Shown: piece by piece, positions 10,436 to 21,662 of the stretch
Layout of the letters: every line of letters begins with the position of its first letter
Position numbering within the stretch: position 1 is the stretch's first letter
Source of the DNA: Lasiosphaeria ovina
Taxonomy: Eukaryota; Ascomycota; Sordariomycetes; Sordariales; Lasiosphaeriaceae
NCBI GenBank assembly: GCA_033439765.1
Contig: JAULSN010000006.1
Location: forward strand, 2,108,001-2,172,000
Length of the DNA stretch: 64,000 nt
Direction: 5' to 3'
The notes under the pieces: model-generated
The model's input: only the letters and a program-made list of their open reading frames with translations
What the model was told of the DNA's origin: nothing
The model's database searches: none
Translations under genes and position numbers: made by a program

Positions 10436-12661
10436 ATGGCGGGCGTACTGAAAGTGCTGTCCGAACACGGACTGGGGGACATGACAGCGCAGTATGTCAC
10501 CGACGACGCGGGGCAGGTGGGGCTCTGGCTGTTCCCCACGGCGCTGCGCGGGCGCCTGGCCCAGCGACGGCCCACTGTAGCCAACGAGAGCTGGGCACGC
10601 CGACCTGCGCACCGCGCTCGCCCCGCCATCGTCGTCGAACCGCTGGTGCACATCAAGATCGCCGGCGATGGCGAGGCGCCGCAGCTCGGGCCGGGGCGCA
10701 CGTCCATGTGGTCGCCGTCGACAGGCCTCTTCCGACTGGCCGGCCAGAAGGTCGACGCAGCGACGGGCGCCGTGGTCACGACGCTGTGCCACGACGACAA
10801 AAACCTGAACCTGAACCTGAACCTGAACCTGAACCTGAACCTGAACCTCGAGATCGAGCACCGCCTCGCTCCAGGCTTCCGCGGCCACACCGTGACCAGC
10901 GAGACCGTCTTCACCAATGCCTCGCTCGACCCCGTGCGCCTCGAGCTGCTGACGTCCTTCTCGCTCGGCGGCATCACGCCGTTCGCCGCCGACGACGCGC
11001 CCGACCGCCTGCGCGTGCACCGCTTCCGCTCCGTGTGGTCGGCCGAGGGCCGCATGGTGACTGACTCGATCGAGAACCTGCACCTCGAGCGGTCGTGGGC
11101 GGGGGGCATGAACTTCGCGGAGCGGTTCGGCCAGGTCGGCTCCATGCCCGTGCGCGGCTGGTTCCCGACGGCCCTCGTCGAGGACACCGACGCCGGCGTC
11201 GTCTGGGGCGCGCGCCTCGCCGCCCCCACCAGCTGGCAGCTCGAGGTCGGCCGCCGCTTCGACGACGTCGTGCTGGCGGGCGGGCTGGCCGACTTCGAGT
11301 TCGGCCACTGGGCCAAGACCGTGGCGCCGGGCGAGTCCTTCACCACGCCGCTGGCATACCTGACGTGCGTGGCCGGGTCGCCAGACGACGCCTGCGACCG
11401 CCTGACCAGCGTCGACGTGCCGGCTGCCGACGCCCAGCCCGCCGCCGAGCAGGACCTGCCCGTCGGCTACAACGACTACTGCACGTCCTGGGGCGAGCCG
11501 AGCCACGACCAGCTGCTGGCCGTCGCCGAGAAGATCGCGCCGCTCGGCGTCCGCTACCTGACCATCGACGCCGGCTGGTACATGCCCGTGCCCGCGGCGG
11601 GAGAGCCGGGCGCGCACTGGGCGACGTCGCTCGGGGACTGGCAGGCGCACGCGAGCCGGTTCCCCGACGGGCTGGCGGGCATCGCGGCCGCCATCCGGGC
11701 GCGCGGGCTCGTGCCGGGCATCTGGATGGAGCCGGAGCACGTCGCCAGGGACTCGGCCGCGTTCCACGAGACGGACCACATGCTGACGCGGCACGGCCAG
11801 CCGCTGACGCTCGGCATCCGCCGCGCCTGGAACCTGCACGACCCGTTCGCGAAGGCGTTCCTGCACGAGCGCGTCGTGCGCATGCTGCGCGACGCCGGCT
11901 TCGGCTACCTCAAGCTGGACTACAGCGAGACGCTCGGCGTCGGGGTCGACGACAAGGACGGGCTGGGCGAGGGCCTGCGGCGGCACGGCGAGGGCACGCA
12001 CGCCCTGTTCGACGGCATCCGCGCGGCGCTGCCCGAGCTGGTCATCGAGCTCGTGTCGGCCGGCGGCCACCGCATGGAGTCGTCGCTGCTGCAGCGCAGC
12101 GCGCTGGCCAGCTACTCGGACGCGCACGAGACGGTCGAGATCCCCATCGTGGCCGCCGCCGTCCAGCGCCTCGTCCTGCCGCGCCAGAGCCTGATCTGGG
12201 CCGTCCTGCACCGCGACGACTCCCCGCAGCGCATGGCCTACAGCCTCGCCGCCACTTTTCTCGGCCGCATGTGTCTGTCGGGCGACGTCCTCGCGTTGAC
12301 GGAGAGCCAGCTCGCCCTCGTCAAGGCCGCCATCGGCCTCTACAAGCGCGCCGTGCCCGTCATCAAGCACGGGAAGAGCCGGATCGGCGGTGACATGGGC
12401 GCCAGCTGGCGCCACCCGGCCGGCTGGCAGGGCGTTGTCCGGACCTGGGGCGACGTCGTGCTCGTTGTTATCCACGCTTTTGACGAGGCGCCCGCCGAGT
12501 TCTTTGTCCCGCTTCCTGCCGGGGAGTGGCACGTTGTTGCGACGCTCACCCCGCTTGTGGTGGCCAAGACTAATATCGATAGGCTTCGGGTTGTCGGGGT
12601 GCTCCCATGGGACAGTCAGGTAGTGCTCCTTGAGCGGGTGGACGTTCTGAGGTCGAGTTAA
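10436..12661 (+). CDS. GH36 alpha-galactosidase, intracellular type
   Basis: Single exon, 741 aa, no signal peptide. GH36 enzymes hydrolyse terminal alpha-galactosides such as raffinose and melibiose. The N-terminal beta-sandwich is followed by the catalytic barrel, with YNDYCTSWGEP and YLTIDAGWYMP, then GIWMEPE. The retaining nucleophile Asp is in YLKLDYSET (Asp495), and the acid/base Asp is in SYSDAHE (Asp562). Length matches the family (about 720-750 aa). Start is the first in-frame ATG at 10436; the frame runs upstream without one. A hexanucleotide repeat codes for alternating Leu-Asn near residues 123-138, in the N-terminal domain. The gene is very GC-rich and intronless, with a bacterial-like family pattern; transfer from bacteria is possible but its codon use resembles the neighbours. 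Confidence 0.92.
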   Translation: MAGVLKVLSEHGLGDMTAQYVTDDAGQVGLWLFPTALRGRLAQRRPTVANESWARRPAHRARPAIVVEPLVHIKIAGDGEAPQLGPGRTSMWSPSTGLFRLAGQKVDAATGAVVTTLCHDDKNLNLNLNLNLNLNLNLEIEHRLAPGFRGHTVTSETVFTNASLDPVRLELLTSFSLGGITPFAADDAPDRLRVHRFRSVWSAEGRMVTDSIENLHLERSWAGGMNFAERFGQVGSMPVRGWFPTALVEDTDAGVVWGARLAAPTSWQLEVGRRFDDVVLAGGLADFEFGHWAKTVAPGESFTTPLAYLTCVAGSPDDACDRLTSVDVPAADAQPAAEQDLPVGYNDYCTSWGEPSHDQLLAVAEKIAPLGVRYLTIDAGWYMPVPAAGEPGAHWATSLGDWQAHASRFPDGLAGIAAAIRARGLVPGIWMEPEHVARDSAAFHETDHMLTRHGQPLTLGIRRAWNLHDPFAKAFLHERVVRMLRDAGFGYLKLDYSETLGVGVDDKDGLGEGLRRHGEGTHALFDGIRAALPELVIELVSAGGHRMESSLLQRSALASYSDAHETVEIPIVAAAVQRLVLPRQSLIWAVLHRDDSPQRMAYSLAATFLGRMCLSGDVLALTESQLALVKAAIGLYKRAVPVIKHGKSRIGGDMGASWRHPAGWQGVVRTWGDVVLVVIHAFDEAPAEFFVPLPAGEWHVVATLTPLVVAKTNIDRLRVVGVLPWDSQVVLLERVDVLRSS
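10802..10848 (+). repeat. AACCTG hexanucleotide repeat inside the GH36 CDS
   Basis: Nearly eight tandem AACCTG copies, in frame, coding for Asn-Leu dipeptides. Because the unit is six bases, gain or loss of copies keeps the frame. Confidence 0.95.
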
Positions 12662-13203
12662 ACGAGAAAGTGAACATGTTGCTGTGGTTTAGATCTATGT
12701 TCCTGGGCTTTCCATTGATGGCTACGAGTAAAGGAGCTCTAAAAGACCATATTGCCATTGTTGGTTGGTCTTGAAGACATGATGTGAGGAAGTGATTCCG
12801 AGTGTGTTTGTGGATACTCGTCAGGGTTACAAAAACAGCCAAGGCGCAAGCTCCAAGTGTAACCCGACGAGTACAGCGTTGCCATGCCTTTTCTCCACTT
12901 CGCTACCACTTCCCAATAGTAGGCATGACTTGAAGAATCTGTGCTAGATTTTTCTGGAAGGATGCGAAATTGGAGAGAATGCGACGCTGATACGCGTGGG
13001 ATTTTGGGGATTTAACCGGGGTTTCCAAATGCAATTCCTACCTCTTCTATTCGTGGTACCTACATACCCCCGTTCCAACCGACCGGGATCTGTGCACGGA
13101 CCAGCTTTCGATGACCTCATCGAAGCTATTCGCAGTCGACCTGACCTCCCCCCATCCCGCAAACAAACCCCACGCATTCTGTGCCCGAGGCGCTGCAACA
13201 GCC
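12662..13203. other. Intergenic, GH36 gene to Ap4A phosphorylase
   Basis: About 540 bp. It includes the 3' end of the GH36 gene and the leader of the next gene. The frame of the next gene is open upstream but the first ATG in frame with the conserved protein is at 13204. No other feature seen. Confidence 0.45.
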
Positions 13204-14454
13204 ATGCCGTCCTATCCCGGCGCCGTGCCGCTCCTGGCTCCCAAGAACCTGCACGAGCTGGTGCGGACCGCCTTCAACAGGGCGCGCGCCAGCGGCGACG
13301 TCAACTTTTACCCCACCCAAGCCGCCGTCCTCGCCGTGAATTCCGTGCCGGTGCGTTTTGCTGTCTCGGTTAAACCTACCGCTTGCCTAGCAGACAGACT
13401 GACCGACTGACAATTCCCGCGACCACAGTTCCAACTGCGCTTCGCCCCGTCGCTCGCCAACAAGCCCAAGGGCGCCCCTCTTCCTCCTCCACAACACAAT
13501 GCATCCCCCTCCCCAGCAAAGCCCTTCGACCCCTTCGACAACCCACCCACACCACTCCTCATCACGTCCCTCGGCGCATCCCACATCCTCGTGCTGAACA
13601 AGTTTGCCGTCGTGCCCGAGCACGCCATCGTGGCCACGCGCGCGTTCGCCCCGCAGACGCACCTGCTCGCCCCCGCCGACCTGGCCGCCGTGTATGCGTG
13701 CATCGACGCCTACGACAGGGAGGAAGAAGGGGGGCAGCTGTTTGCGTTCTTCAACTCGGGCACGCACTCGGGCGCCAGCCAGCCGCATAGGCACGTCCAG
13801 CTGCTGCCGGTCGAGCGCATGCGCGATGGGCTGCCCGACACACATACTAGCAGCAGCAGCAGCGGTGGTGGTGATGGAGAGACGGGCGGTTCAGCGGGAG
13901 TGGAATGGACCGACGTGCTCGCCAACGGCCTGCTCGACGAGAACACACGCACACGGCTGCCGTTCCGGACCTTTGCGCAGCGCATCCGCAACAGTGGCAG
14001 CCCAGCGCCCGACGCCGACGCGCTGCACGCCGCATACCTCGCACTGTACAGCCAGGCGTGCGCCGCCGTGTCCCCTCACGGCCACCACCACGACGTTGAC
14101 GGTATAATACAAGAAGAAGGAGAAGCGAGGATCAGCTACAACCTGGCCATGACGCGGGACGCCATGGTGGTCGTCCCGCGGCTGGCCGAGGGCGGCGAGA
14201 TTACTGTCCCTTCGTCGCCGGCAAGTGCTAGCGGTGGTGGTGGTGGTGGTGGTGCAACTCCTCGGAAGACTATTGGCAAGCTGGCGCTTAATGGGACGGT
14301 GCTGGCGGGCACGGCGCTGGTCAAGAGCGCGGCCGAGTGGGATGCGCTGCGCCAGGACCCGGGGCAGGTGCTCAACATCCTGGCGCGGATAGGCGTGCCC
14401 TGGGAAAACGATGGGGGTGGTGCTCCCCCATCTTCGCCGTTGTCGTCGCTATAA
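13204..14454 (+). CDS. Ap4A phosphorylase (ATP adenylyltransferase, Apa1/Apa2 type)
   Basis: Two exons, 13204-13350 and 13429-14454, give 390 aa. These histidine-triad-superfamily enzymes cleave diadenosine tetraphosphate with phosphate to ADP and ATP. The N-terminal domain has the substrate-handling run FNSGTHSGASQPHRHVQLLP, with the His-X-His-X-Gln motif at 169-173 that carries the nucleophilic His. The C-terminal domain has YNLAMTRDAMVVVPR, the usual second block of Apa proteins. Two low-complexity insertions (Ser/Gly near 200 and a Gly run near 315) enlarge it against yeast Apa2 (325 aa). The 78-nt intron (GTGCGT...CACAG) is phase 0, and joining it gives NSVP/FQLRFAPSL, the conserved start of the domain. 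Housekeeping nucleotide metabolism, cytosolic. Confidence 0.88.
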
Positions 14455-15091
14455 GCTATCTGTCGCTAGGGCCTGTCGCTGTGAGCTGTCACTGGGAGAA
14501 GACGTGCATCAAAGCGGCTGTGGATGGGAAGGTAGGATGTGATACAACGGGTGGTGCTCGCTTCACAGGGAGACAGGCCATGAACAGTGGAGCGACGCAG
14601 AGAAGAGATGCATGCTCTATCTAGCTATGCTATCCATCCTCTGGCCAGCCAACGTCGATAGTCGTTGCATCTGCCCGGCGTGTCCCTACGTTCTGGCCAC
14701 GGCCATTAACTACCTACATGCTGGATATAACCGGGCAAAGGGCCCAACAGAAAAGCCCCCAAAAGACATTATCCAACCAACCCCCCCAGCCCATTTCTCG
14801 CGACGCCTTGTACCCAATGTCACCGTCAATTGTGGTTTGAACTCCTTTTCTTTCTTCCCCCCTTTCCTCCATGGTATCATTGTGCCCCTGAAAGAGCCCG
14901 CCGTCATTATTCTTACCCCTAATCACCCCAGTGCTCAATTACGCCTCCCCCCTCAGCCCAGTTGTCTAAGCGATCCCCCCCCAGTGCTTGATCCAGGAGA
15001 TGCCGTCACCACCTTGTTCCCGTTACAGGTATTCTATTGTACACACACACAGCGCTTCCACCGCCAGCTGCACCCCTCCGCCCACCACTGC
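14455..15091. other. Convergent 3' region
   Basis: About 640 bp between the stop of the Ap4A phosphorylase (plus strand) and the stop of the Myb/SANT gene (minus strand). Holds both 3' untranslated regions. No other gene seen. Confidence 0.5.
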
Positions 15092-17239
15092 TCACTCGGT
15101 CTTGGGCCCCCCATAGGTGCCCGCGCCGACGGAGCCCTGCTCGTAAAACGGCCGGCGCACGTCCTTGCCGGCGGCGACGTGCGTCGCCACCAGCTCGTCC
15201 CACCGCTTGCGGCACGTCGAGTTGCCAAACAGGTACGTGCCGTCGTTGTTGTAGATGTAGTCGGCCACCTGCTTCCACGAGATCTTGGCGCGCACGTTTG
15301 CCGTCGGCGACAGGTCGCCGCGCGCCAGCGTGCGGACGGCTACTTCGAGGAGGCGGAGCTGGACAAGGACGGACAGTGTTAGCTACTCTTTCAATGATAA
15401 CCGGCTATTTATGGTGTGTGGAGAGAGAGGCAGGCTTACGTCCTTGTCGGACCACTCGGGCTTGCGCACGCGCTTCTCGCGGCTCTTGGTCAGCGCGCGC
15501 CACCGCCCGCGCAGCGTCGACTCGGCCTCGGTGAAGCCGCCCTGTGCGCGGATCTCCCGGTACTTCATGCCCACGCGCCGCCCCTGGATCAGGAACTCGT
15601 TCTTGGCGTCGCGGTCGCGGTCGCTGCCGTTGGGGGATCCGTGCCCCTGCGGCGAGGCCAGGCTGGCCGCGGCCGACAGCCCGCCCCCGTGCTGCTGAGA
15701 CGCACACAAGTCGGGCGATGTCTCCACTTTCCCGATGCTGGGGAAGCCCTCTGGTCCGGACCCAGGCGCCGGTGCTAGCCTGCTGAGCACGTTGCCGCCC
15801 TCGCCCCGGGCGAGCGAACGGCTCCTGCGGCTTGACGGGCTGTATGGGTGGTGGTGTCGGTCCGACCGCCGCAGCTTGCCGCCCGTGCACGTCATGTTGA
15901 CAAAGTTGTTGCTGCTCCGCATAACGGGCGGGAGGGCTTGCCGCGGCGCCTTGTCTGGCAGCTGCTTGCGGGCCTTTGAGGCGTCGGACGGCGGGGCGAG
16001 AAAGGCAGGCGAGTTGCTGTGTGTCAGCGGGCTGTCGGTGCGAGCCAGGTTGAAGGAGTTGGAGTCGGTTGTCGAGCCACTTCCAATGAAGAAGCGGGTG
16101 TTGATCGAGTCTGTCGACGTGCCCGGGCTCGGCGCTGGCGAGATCCACTCCGGCTTGGGCGACGCTGGCTTCGCTTCGACGCTGTGGTCTGACGACAGCC
16201 AGGGACTGCCGTCCTGGAATTGCGGATTTGGGAGGACCAGCTCGGGTCGGAGGTCATTGTAGAAAGTTCCGTCCGCAGGCGACGGACTTGGCCAAGGCGG
16301 ACTGCTGTTCTCGTTGTCTAGCATCATCGACTCCATCAAGTCCGATGCCCCCGTGGACGAGAAGCTGCCAAACGGTGAGAAGTTGTTGGCGTTGACATCG
16401 TAGTAGTTGATGCCGGTGGGTAACCCGCTGATGTCCAGGCTCTCAGGCGACACTGCAAGGTCGTAGGACGCCTGGGGAAACCCGCTGGACAGCTCTTCCG
16501 TGGAAAATTGTTGATAATGTGGCAGGGTTTGCATGACCGTGTTAGCACCATGATACGGCTGCTGCCATCCTAGACCCTCTGCTTGGTTGGCAAACGAGAA
16601 GTCGGGAGCCACTGCCGATGTTCGCGTCAAATAATTCTGCTCGGCAAGCTCGGGGCTTGTGGAGAAGGATGCACTATAGTGGCAGCTCCCCTTCTCTGTC
16701 TGCTCTGGCAGCAGCTGAGTCGGGCCTCGCGGGAGGGGAGATATCAGCATCCTGGAGTCTGGGACGGCGAGGCCGTTCGTCGCCTGCCCACCAGCCAACG
16801 CGAACGCGCTTCCCGTTAGCCTTCCTGTCTCGGTTCGCTTGAACAAAGAAAAAAGGGGGCGGGGCTGTCGACGTACCAGAAAGTTCTCATCTCGACCAAG
16901 ACCCGCCTGCGATGCATTGCTGGCATCATCAGAGACAGTACGGCTCCGTTTCTGCCCTTGCTGTGGCCGCAGTCGGGAATCTGGTGTTGGCAGCAGCTCG
17001 GGCCATCTTCCGGCCGAGCTCGACGAGCCGGGCGCCATGTATCCAAACTGTAGAGGTCCCTGTGGTATTGGCTGGCCGAGGAAGAGCTGTGGTGTTGCAG
17101 CCTTGTCCAAGCTCCACTGGTCAAAGGCTTCAAGCGCAGCGGTGGTGGCAGCAGTCGAGGCAAAGGCATCCGCCTCGGGCCATACCACGTTCGTCTGGGG
17201 TTTGGTGCAACTGATAAACATTTTTTCTTCGTTATTCAT
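15092..17239 (-). CDS. Myb/SANT-like domain protein (putative transcription factor)
   Basis: Minus strand; exons 17239-16877, 16783-15440 and 15358-15092 give 657 aa. Residues 1 to about 470 are low-complexity, Ser/Pro/Gln-rich and unassigned. The C-terminus holds two helix-turn-helix modules of Myb/SANT type: one near GRRVGMKYREIRAQGGF with Trp in RGRWRAL, the next starting at EWSDKDLRLLEVA with KISWKQVADYIY and CRKRWDEL. Intron 2 (81 nt, GTAAGC...AGAG) splits the second module at phase 0. A CAG two bases earlier would break the frame, so the AGAG acceptor is preferred. Intron 1 (93 nt, GTACGT, GCTAAC, CAG) is stopless and divisible by three, so a longer 688-aa form is possible. Start is the ATG at 17239. 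Nuclear DNA-binding role is inferred from the domain only. Confidence 0.75.
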
Positions 17240-20200
17240 CACCTCCAAAGCGGGGATGTCGACCTCGGCCAGTCTATTCCAGACGTCTTCCCGCTCGCTG
17301 CCTCTCCGGTGCCAGCGACGTAGTTGTCTGCCCCCGCCTTCTTCTCCTCCTCCTGCCTCTCCCCCTCGTCCTCACCGCCGATTCCAGCGATGGCCTCTTG
17401 GAGAGGTGTGTTGTTGTGGCCCCAACGGTTCTCTTGCCCGCTCGATTTGTCCCCGCCTTGCGGTTAGATGCTAGTGTTGGAATGCTGCCCGACCCGGTGG
17501 AGTGTTCGTCGGGCTGATACGTCTGAGCGGTCAGCGATGGCAATGGCAGGCTTTGGTTCGTATGCAGGTCCGGTGTGGCTTCCCGATGGCTAGGAACACC
17601 TTGGAATGGTTGAGGGGTCTCTGAATTGATCGTGCTGCGTTTTAATTGGCAGTGTCCCGGCGCAGCATTGAGTCATCACTATATGCTGGCCTATCCTGTG
17701 ACAGTGCTTAGGTGGCAATGCAGCGTGGGTTTCGTTTCAGTTTTGGGGTGTGGTGATGCCGGACTTTAAGCATCGGCTGGAAGTGAAGAGTGTCGGGGCA
17801 CGGGGAGGCGAGTTTTGAGATGGTGACGGGTGACGGGCAAGCTGGCAGACCATAATGGCAACGGACGAGAGAAGAATGATAGGGGACATGGGGAAATGTG
17901 ACATGTTCCCATTCCTGGTCATCAGCTGGGGGTTTTCTTGTATCTCCGTCCGGCTTGCCATTGAAACCACCCACTCCAAGGCGGGAGCATTGCAAGCCAC
18001 CGACGCTCGACGTACTGGGTCTGAACCATTGCTGGTCTTGTCTCTCCCTCTAACCACCCCACTAGCGCCGAGACATCCTGTGATTTCTTTGTCCCCGTGC
18101 AGGAGATTGGGAAGGGGGTAGAGATGCGGCAGTGGTGGGTGAAGCCGGAGACCTTGCTGAAAATGGACGCTGGATTACCAGATGTGGTCGGGACTCGTTC
18201 CCTTCCCGCAACGGGCCAGCTTCAGTCCCCCATTCTCTGTTTCTCTTTCTACTCATATCGACCCCACAACGGCAACCACCGGGCCGCCCGTCCTCTGTGC
18301 GAATTTCGTTTTCCTCCTCGAGTCCTCTGGAAAGGCTGATATCACATCTCAGTCCTCATATTCGGCCGGGAGCAGGGTAATTGGTACGAGTTGCGGTGCT
18401 TGCTTGCTTGCTTGCTTGCTTGGAAAATAGCGAGGCTTGGTGGTTTGCGGTCCCACTTGTGGCGACTGGCGAGCATGGTCCAGAGCGCCACGCATGGGGA
18501 GCTGTTGCGGTTAGCCACGCCTGGCTTTCCTTGACCCAGAAACCTCTGTGTCTTGGCTGGCCAATTGCCTGGGCCCTGGGCCTGGAAGAGTCAAGTACGA
18601 ATGCCAGAGAGTGCAAACGGTGGCCTGGCGTCGCCTCGCGGCAAGGCACCTCAGACGGCTCGCCCTTGCCCCCAGGGCCTTCATCCCACTCTGGGTTCTG
18701 CGTGGGTGGCGGCTCGCTCTCCAGTTCTCAGGGACCCCCACCTTTCAGCAGTTTGGTCCGATCCGATTTGCCAGATGACTCTGCGTCTCGTCAAGCAAGC
18801 AATCATGGGGCTGCATGGGAAGACCCGCTCGCCGCGGCGTGGTTGGCAGAGCCGGTGGGCTGCTATTGGTGGCCCAGCAGGGTGGGTGATGGAACTCTGC
18901 AAAGCAGATCATACTAGTCCAGACTAATGATGGGCGACTTGTGCGATAGACAAATGCAAGCAGCATTCCTAACTACTTGGTGTCCGGGGGGGGGGCTGGA
19001 GATGCGGCTGCTGCTGTCGGCAGCTCGCTGTTACGGCATCATCCTACTGCGGCTATTATGGCGTCGTGGGGGCAAACAACGGAGTCGTCACATCTCAGCG
19101 TGTCCTCAACGCAGCGCAGCTCTAGTGTGTAAAACATGAACAGCAGCAAGCGCTAACGCGACGGTAGTCGGGACGAAGGCGACGATTTCGGCAAGGCTGC
19201 CACCTGCCACCTCAGCCCTCGCCGGCCTTTGAAGCCGGAGAGGCGCTCCCGCTTACCCGTCTGGGAATGCCTCGCATGTCGGAACATTAGGAGCAGTCTG
19301 TTGCACTGCAGCAAACCATCTCCTATGGCCGTCTTGCTTGCGAAGGAGCGCTTCTTCATCGGTTAAGTGCGCAAGTTGGGCATCGACTGTAACATCTCAA
19401 ATCGCCGCAACGACAGGGGGTGAGGGGGAAGGGCCAGGTTGGCAAGTGCCTCGCTGTCGACAGTAGACCAGACTATATGACCTATCTGATGCTTCATTGT
19501 TTTGGCTGTGGTCCCGGCCTATCCGTCCGCGTCTTCCCTTCCTTCCGAGAACAATATCGGCTCCCCCATTCGAGGGGACTCGTCACAGCCAGCTTGGTCG
19601 ATGGGATGCGTGATTGCCTTTGTATTGCCGAAAGTGACAAAATCGCTTTCCGTTAAATGACAGAACTTGCCCATCTCTGGGGAATTGCGTTTGACTCTTG
19701 AAAGGGAAGAGTGGGGTAAGGGAGAAAGGGTGTTGATGAAAAATCCGGAGAAGCAGGCACAGAGTTGGGCATGTATGCAGCTTCGATCGCAGCAGAAACG
19801 AGTCAGCACTTTCTGTCTTGTCAGCACCCAGCAGAGCACCCCGCCGAGCGGGGGAGATTAGCCCCTTCTAGTTCTGTCCTGATGATATCGTGCATGGCAG
19901 GTGCGATCTCAGCACCGGCCACCGGGAAGAGCGCATGCGACCAGGATTGTGGCCTGTGGGCAAGGTCGACGGCACACGGGATCCAACGGCCAGCCGTTTG
20001 AACGACGATCCGTGCCTGCCGTTTCTAAGTCGCCCCTGCCCCACAAAGAGGCCTGCGCTTTCATGTGGTTCAGGCTCAGCAGATGAGCCGTGTGGGAAGG
20101 AGCGGCCGGCTTTCAGCCAGGTTCCAGTAAGGCCTTTTCAGTGCCCTCCAGAGACAGAGATCAAAGGCATTCTGTGATTTCTATGTGACGCGACATACAG

Positions 20201-20324
20201 GAATTTTCAACAAGAATCATCCGTTATCATTGATACAAGGGCCATCCTGGGACACCGTCAATTTCTCTTTCCGAGACCACCTTGGTCGATCCGTCGTTTC
20301 TAATCCGCGACCCTCGTCACTCAT
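17240..20324. other. Three-kilobase gene-free region upstream of the Myb/SANT gene
   Basis: About 3.1 kb with no supported gene on either strand. Frames of up to 178 aa exist (for example 18381-18917) but show no family motif or splice-linked continuation. C/T-rich stretches near 17250-17480 suit a long 5' leader for the minus-strand gene. Long upstream regions are common for fungal regulators. A GCTT microsatellite is listed separately. An unannotated non-coding RNA cannot be excluded. Confidence 0.5.
18398..18421. repeat. GCTT tetranucleotide microsatellite
   Basis: Six perfect GCTT copies in the gene-free region upstream of the Myb/SANT gene. Confidence 0.9.
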
Positions 20325-20856
20325 TCATTCATTCATTCCTCCCCACTCTACCGGCTCGTTCAGCTCAGCCCACTTTTTCTCCGCTTCACTCTGGACTACA
20401 TGGGTAAGTTGGTCGGTACATGTTCATCTCATTGTGAAAGCACGCAATGGATGTCGGGCGGGTGAGATGAGGAGGCTCACAAGGCGGGGGGATGAATCCG
20501 TTGACTTTCCAGAGCGCTCTCGGCGTCTCGTCGATGTGGAACTCCCAGGCGTATCCCTTGTCGGCGATGTGCGGCTTCAGTATCGCGTCGATGTTGTTCA
20601 CCATCTTCGCCTCGCGGTCGGGGTCGCCCACGCGATGGACCGCGACGTGGTCGATGGCGATCCGGACGTAGGGCTTGTCGTGGTTCTTGCCACCCACGAA
20701 GATGCTGGTGCTCGGCAGCGTGACAAATTCGACAATGACGTAGAAGGCCGGAAGCCCTATCCTGGTGTAGTTAGCTGTGATGGCGGCCGCCAGCGCCTGC
20801 TTGGACTCGGGCGTCGGGAAGGAGCCTTCGGGGTGGTAGATTACCCAGAGAGGCAT
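20325..20856 (-). CDS. Tautomerase-superfamily protein (cis-CaaD-like)
   Basis: Minus strand; exons 20856-20481 and 20395-20325 give 148 aa, the length of cis-3-chloroacrylic acid dehalogenase-like tautomerases. After Met removal the protein starts with Pro, the catalytic amino-terminal proline of this superfamily. The core has ITANYTRIGLPAFYVIVEF, IFVGG and a C-terminal ETPRALW segment. The 85-nt intron (GTGAGC...TAG) is supported because splicing restores the usual ending SEAEKKWAELNEPVEW, whereas the unspliced frame runs into unrelated sequence. By my count, the position of the cis-CaaD active-site His28 is Asn here, so dehalogenase activity is doubtful; role unknown. A TATAAAA sequence lies about 175 bp upstream. 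Confidence 0.8.
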
Positions 20857-21030
20857 GGCGGATGAGATAAGTTGGATGGTGGATGGTGGAGTGCGAGGGT
20901 TGGACAACGGAGTGTGATATGGAAGATATTCGCTGTCACGATGTCGTTAAGCTTCTTGCGGCTTGGCAGTGATATGAGAAGAAAAGAGCTGTTGTGAAGA
21001 GCACCTTGATTACCGACGGAGAGGAAAGGG

Positions 21031-21037
21031 TTTTATA
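21031..21037 (-). promoter_or_regulatory. TATA-like box for the tautomerase gene
   Basis: Reads TATAAAA on the minus strand, about 175 bp upstream of the ATG at 20856. Confidence 0.45.
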
Positions 21038-21537
21038 CATCATCCACTGTTGCCGGGAAATCCAGCGGGAACGGCGAGGTCTCAGTCATTCTCGCACAAG
21101 TTTCGGTCGGTCATGCGAGTTCTCCATCAGCGTGTACATAATGAAGACAATATATGTCAGCATGCGCGGGAAACGCAGTTTACTTGGCTCTGTAAGTAAC
21201 ACAGAAGCTCGGTCGAGTCCTGATAAGTAATCACAAAATGGTCGAGAACCGCCTGCTGTCGGATCGGTTATTCCCGTGGAAGCCTCGGATTGACCAAAAC
21301 GGTGTCCCTGATGCCGATTCAGCCGGCAATGATGAATAGTAATCAAGACCCGCCACCAAGCAGCGTACATGAATCGTACATGTTTACGTGACCAAGTTCA
21401 TGCATGTACATGTCGTGCTATGAGGTCAAAGATGCCTAGGCGCCAGGGGCTTGGCATTGTTATCACGAACCGAGCCAGCCGAGGCTCTACGATCTCGCTC
21501 ATGGCATTAAAGGACGGTCCATCCCACCTGAACTTTG

Positions 21538-21544
21538 TATATAT
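21538..21544 (+). promoter_or_regulatory. TATA-like box for the reductase gene
   Basis: TATATAT, about 119 bp upstream of the ATG at 21663. Confidence 0.45.
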
Positions 21545-21662
21545 GTCACACAGCGAAGCAATCATTCCCACACGAACAGCCCGAGCTCAATTACCGACTC
21601 GCACCAACTGACGAACACGATAAATAGCGAAGTAAATCGAACACACTACGAGCGAGCACACC

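Larger units (their letters stand above)
20857..21662. other. Divergent upstream region, tautomerase and reductase genes
   Basis: About 800 bp between two divergently transcribed genes. Each side has its own TATA-like element (listed). Around 21365-21415 GTACATG occurs three times, partly as GTACATGT. No gene seen. Confidence 0.5.

Noticed and set aside
10337..12532. 731-codon antisense open frame over the alpha-galactosidase gene
   Set aside because: A GC-rich shadow frame with Arg/Ala/Val-rich, motif-free translation. The plus strand has the GH36 catalytic motifs.
10436..12661. Clear horizontal transfer of the GH36 gene from bacteria
   Set aside because: Intronless and bacterial-like in pattern, but GC content and codon use match neighbouring fungal genes. 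Undecidable without a tree.
18381..18917. 178-codon frame in the long gap upstream of the Myb/SANT gene
   Set aside because: No family resemblance, overlaps other frames on both strands, and contains a GCTT microsatellite.
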